Positions 6,096 to 7,301 of a stretch of 7,301 bases of DNA are shown in pieces. The notes under the pieces are model-generated. The model was not told where the DNA came from, did no database searches, and saw only the letters and a program-made list of their open reading frames with translations. Both the position numbers and the translations under genes were made by a program. The DNA comes from Clostridia bacterium (GTDB taxonomy: Bacteria; Bacillota; Clostridia; Oscillospirales; CAG-382). The stretch is taken from positions 1 to 7,301 of the forward strand of contig JAFVXP010000090.1 of NCBI GenBank assembly GCA_017501055.1, in the 5' to 3' direction. Each line of letters starts with the position of its first letter. Within the stretch, counting starts at the first letter, position 1.

Positions 6096-6860
6096 ATGAT
6101 TCTGGCGATCGATATAGGTAATACCAACATTGCTCTCGGCGGATTTGTTTCGGATGAGCTTCGCTTCGTTTCCCGTATTTCTTCAAATGCGAAGACCGAC
6201 GATGAATTTGCTTTGCGTATTTTAGAATCTCTTTCGCTTCATCAAATCGACCGCTCGGATATTGCCGGAGTAATAATTTCTTCTGTTGTTCCGCCGTTGA
6301 ATACGGCTATAAAAAATGCCATACGTTTTGTTTTCAAAAAAGAACCCGTTTTTGTGGGTCCGGGTATAAAAAGCGGCATAAGTATAAAATGCGATATACC
6401 GTCTTCTGTCGGAGCCGATCTTATATCGGCATCGGTTGCTGTTAGCAATATCTATGGGAGCCCAGCTTTGATAATTGATATCGGTACGGCAACAAAAATG
6501 ACGGTTCTTGATAACAAAGGCGCATTTATCGGAACGTCGATAATTCCGGGTGTCATGATGGGCTTGGACGCTCTTGCCGAAGGAACTGCTCAACTTCCTA
6601 AAATAAGCCTTGAAGTGCCTGATACCGTAATAGCGAAGAATACCGCCGACTGTATGCGTTCGGGCGTTCTTTTCGGCAATGCAAGTCTGATCGACGGTAT
6701 GATAGAACGTATAAACGAAGAATTCGGCGAAGAATTGAATATTTATGCAACGGGCGGTATGTCCAAGGTGATCATTCCTTTGTGTAAGCACAAGATCACC
6801 GTTGACGAACACCTTGTTCTTAAGGGCTTGAACATTTTATATCGAAAAAACAAGAATTAA
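6096..6860 (+). CDS. coaX: Type III pantothenate kinase
   Basis: Phosphorylates pantothenate to 4'-phosphopantothenate, the first step of CoA synthesis, in the cytoplasm. This family needs a monovalent cation and is not feedback-inhibited by CoA. The 254 residues are the normal length and keep the ASKHA-fold blocks: AIDIGNTN (4-11) with Asp6 in the first phosphate motif, IISSVVPPL (60-68), the pantothenate-site region SSVGADL (103-109), IDIGTATK (127-134) as the second phosphate motif, PGVMMGLDAL (151-160), KNTADCMRSGVLFG (181-194) and ATGGMSKVI (218-226). Leu109 stands where GADR enzymes carry a pantothenate-contacting Arg, and Lys134 follows GTAT where Thr is common. I recall similar changes in clostridial CoaX sequences, so activity is likely. 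The start is supported by GAAAGGA (6081-6087), 8 bases upstream. The following gene is a vitamin-type ECF S component, consistent with pantothenate salvage. Confidence 0.92.
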   Translation: MILAIDIGNTNIALGGFVSDELRFVSRISSNAKTDDEFALRILESLSLHQIDRSDIAGVIISSVVPPLNTAIKNAIRFVFKKEPVFVGPGIKSGISIKCDIPSSVGADLISASVAVSNIYGSPALIIDIGTATKMTVLDNKGAFIGTSIIPGVMMGLDALAEGTAQLPKISLEVPDTVIAKNTADCMRSGVLFGNASLIDGMIERINEEFGEELNIYATGGMSKVIIPLCKHKITVDEHLVLKGLNILYRKNKN

Positions 6861-6886
6861 CGTATATTATTGTGAAAGCTTATAAT
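6857..6886 (+). promoter_or_regulatory. Possible promoter for the ECF S-component gene
   Basis: A perfect -10 TATAAT at 6881-6886 lies 18 bases after TTAACG (6857-6862), a four-of-six -35 overlapping the coaX stop codon. The surrounding AT-richness raises the chance of a false match. No terminator separates coaX from the next gene, so read-through from the coaX promoter is also expected. Confidence 0.42.
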
Positions 6887-6928
6887 ATAAATTTTATATG
6901 CGTTGTACCGTGTTAAGCGGACGACAGC

Positions 6929-6935
6929 AAGGAGG
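6929..6935 (+). promoter_or_regulatory. Strong ribosome binding site of the ECF S-component gene
   Basis: AAGGAGG, a full match to the anti-Shine-Dalgarno core, lies 7 bases before ATG at 6943. It decides for this start over the in-frame ATG at 6967, whose nearby AAAAGGAGA is too close to be used. Confidence 0.9.
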
Positions 6936-6942
6936 AATTTTT

Positions 6943-7301
6943 ATGAAAACAGAAAACAAAAGGAGAATGTCAACGAAGACCGTAGCTTTGGGTGCGATAA
7001 TGACGGCGATAGTCATTGTGGTGCAGTATTTGGCAACCTATACCGCGTTTTTCGGCCCGTTTTCGACGGCAGTCGCATTGATCCCCATCGTGATAGGTGC
7101 GGCGCTTTGCGGAGTCGGAGTAGGAGCATGGCTTGGATTGATATTCGGAATAGTAGTCCTCGTTACGGGCGGAGCTGCACTGTTTTTTATGTTTAGCGTT
7201 CCCGGTACGGTAATCACCGTGCTTTTAAAGGGTACAATGTGCGGGCTCGTCGCAGGCTTGGTCTATAAGTTTTTAAGAAGGTATAACCTCACAGTCGCAG
7301 C
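6943..7301 (+). CDS. ECF transporter S component (substrate-binding membrane subunit), 3'-truncated by window edge
   Basis: Membrane subunit that captures a vitamin and works with a shared EcfT/EcfA energising module encoded elsewhere. About 119 residues are visible; full S components are usually 170-200, so roughly 50-80 are missing. A basic N-terminus (KTENKRRMSTK) precedes the first helix ALGAIMTAIVIVVQYL (15-30), which carries an AxxxA motif (Ala18, Ala22) of the kind used to dock on EcfT. Next come GPFSTAVALIPIVIGAALCGVGVGAWLGLIFGIVVLVTGG (about 37-76) and FSVPGTVITVLLKGTMCGLVAGLVYKFL (about 83-110). These suggest four hydrophobic segments so far, and the pattern matches clostridial S components I recall. 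The substrate is not readable from sequence. Adjacency to coaX, 82 bases downstream of it, suggests pantothenate or a precursor (PanT-like role), as an inference only. Confidence 0.82.
   Translation, partial: MKTENKRRMSTKTVALGAIMTAIVIVVQYLATYTAFFGPFSTAVALIPIVIGAALCGVGVGAWLGLIFGIVVLVTGGAALFFMFSVPGTVITVLLKGTMCGLVAGLVYKFLRRYNLTVA

Noticed and set aside
6861..6942. A vitamin-sensing riboswitch before the ECF S component
   Set aside because: The gap is only 82 bases, mostly AT-rich, and shows no conserved riboswitch core or terminator-like switch.
6903..7196. A 97-codon + strand frame overlapping the ECF gene
   Set aside because: It is in a different frame from the hydrophobic S-component sequence, lacks a ribosome binding site and is rich in unlikely basic residues.

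Overview
The window looks like an ordinary chromosomal segment of an anaerobic, low-to-mid GC Gram-positive bacterium, probably a Clostridia member of the kind common in animal guts. This is inferred from several things: Shine-Dalgarno sites of the AAGGAGG type, sigma-A promoters close to TTGACA/TATAAT, a GAAC-N4-GTTC type LexA operator, a clostridial-type CoaX, and a palindromic intergenic repeat of a style I associate with gut Clostridia. All genes are on the + strand. I see no phage, CRISPR, RNA gene or transposase, and no convincing unknown multi-gene system.

Layout: (1) Positions 2-2997 hold a tight two-gene unit, aconitate hydratase (5' end cut off by the window edge) and NADP-dependent isocitrate dehydrogenase, separated by 2 bases. 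Together they convert citrate to 2-oxoglutarate, the oxidative branch that feeds glutamate synthesis in anaerobes. (2) Positions 3012-4431 are a self-contained unit: a perfect-consensus promoter (TTGACA-17-TATAAT), a GTG-started membrane family-2 glycosyltransferase and a strong intrinsic terminator. (3) Positions 4432-4727 are intergenic. They carry a compact multi-hairpin repeat, then a dinB promoter with one perfect and one near-perfect LexA-type box arranged around the -35 element. (4) Positions 4728-5951 encode a Y-family DNA polymerase IV (DinB) with a C-terminal clamp-binding motif and an unusual N-terminal extension. (5) Positions 6032-6860 carry a promoter and a type III pantothenate kinase (CoaX). 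(6) Positions 6943-7301 hold the start of an ECF-transporter S component, running off the window edge. Its position suggests pantothenate or a related vitamin as the substrate.

The genes form separate functional islands: central carbon metabolism, envelope or exopolysaccharide synthesis, SOS mutagenic repair, and CoA precursor uptake and activation. The points most worth a second look are the tandem LexA-type operators on dinB, the multi-hairpin repeat next to that promoter, and the GADR-to-GADL change in CoaX.
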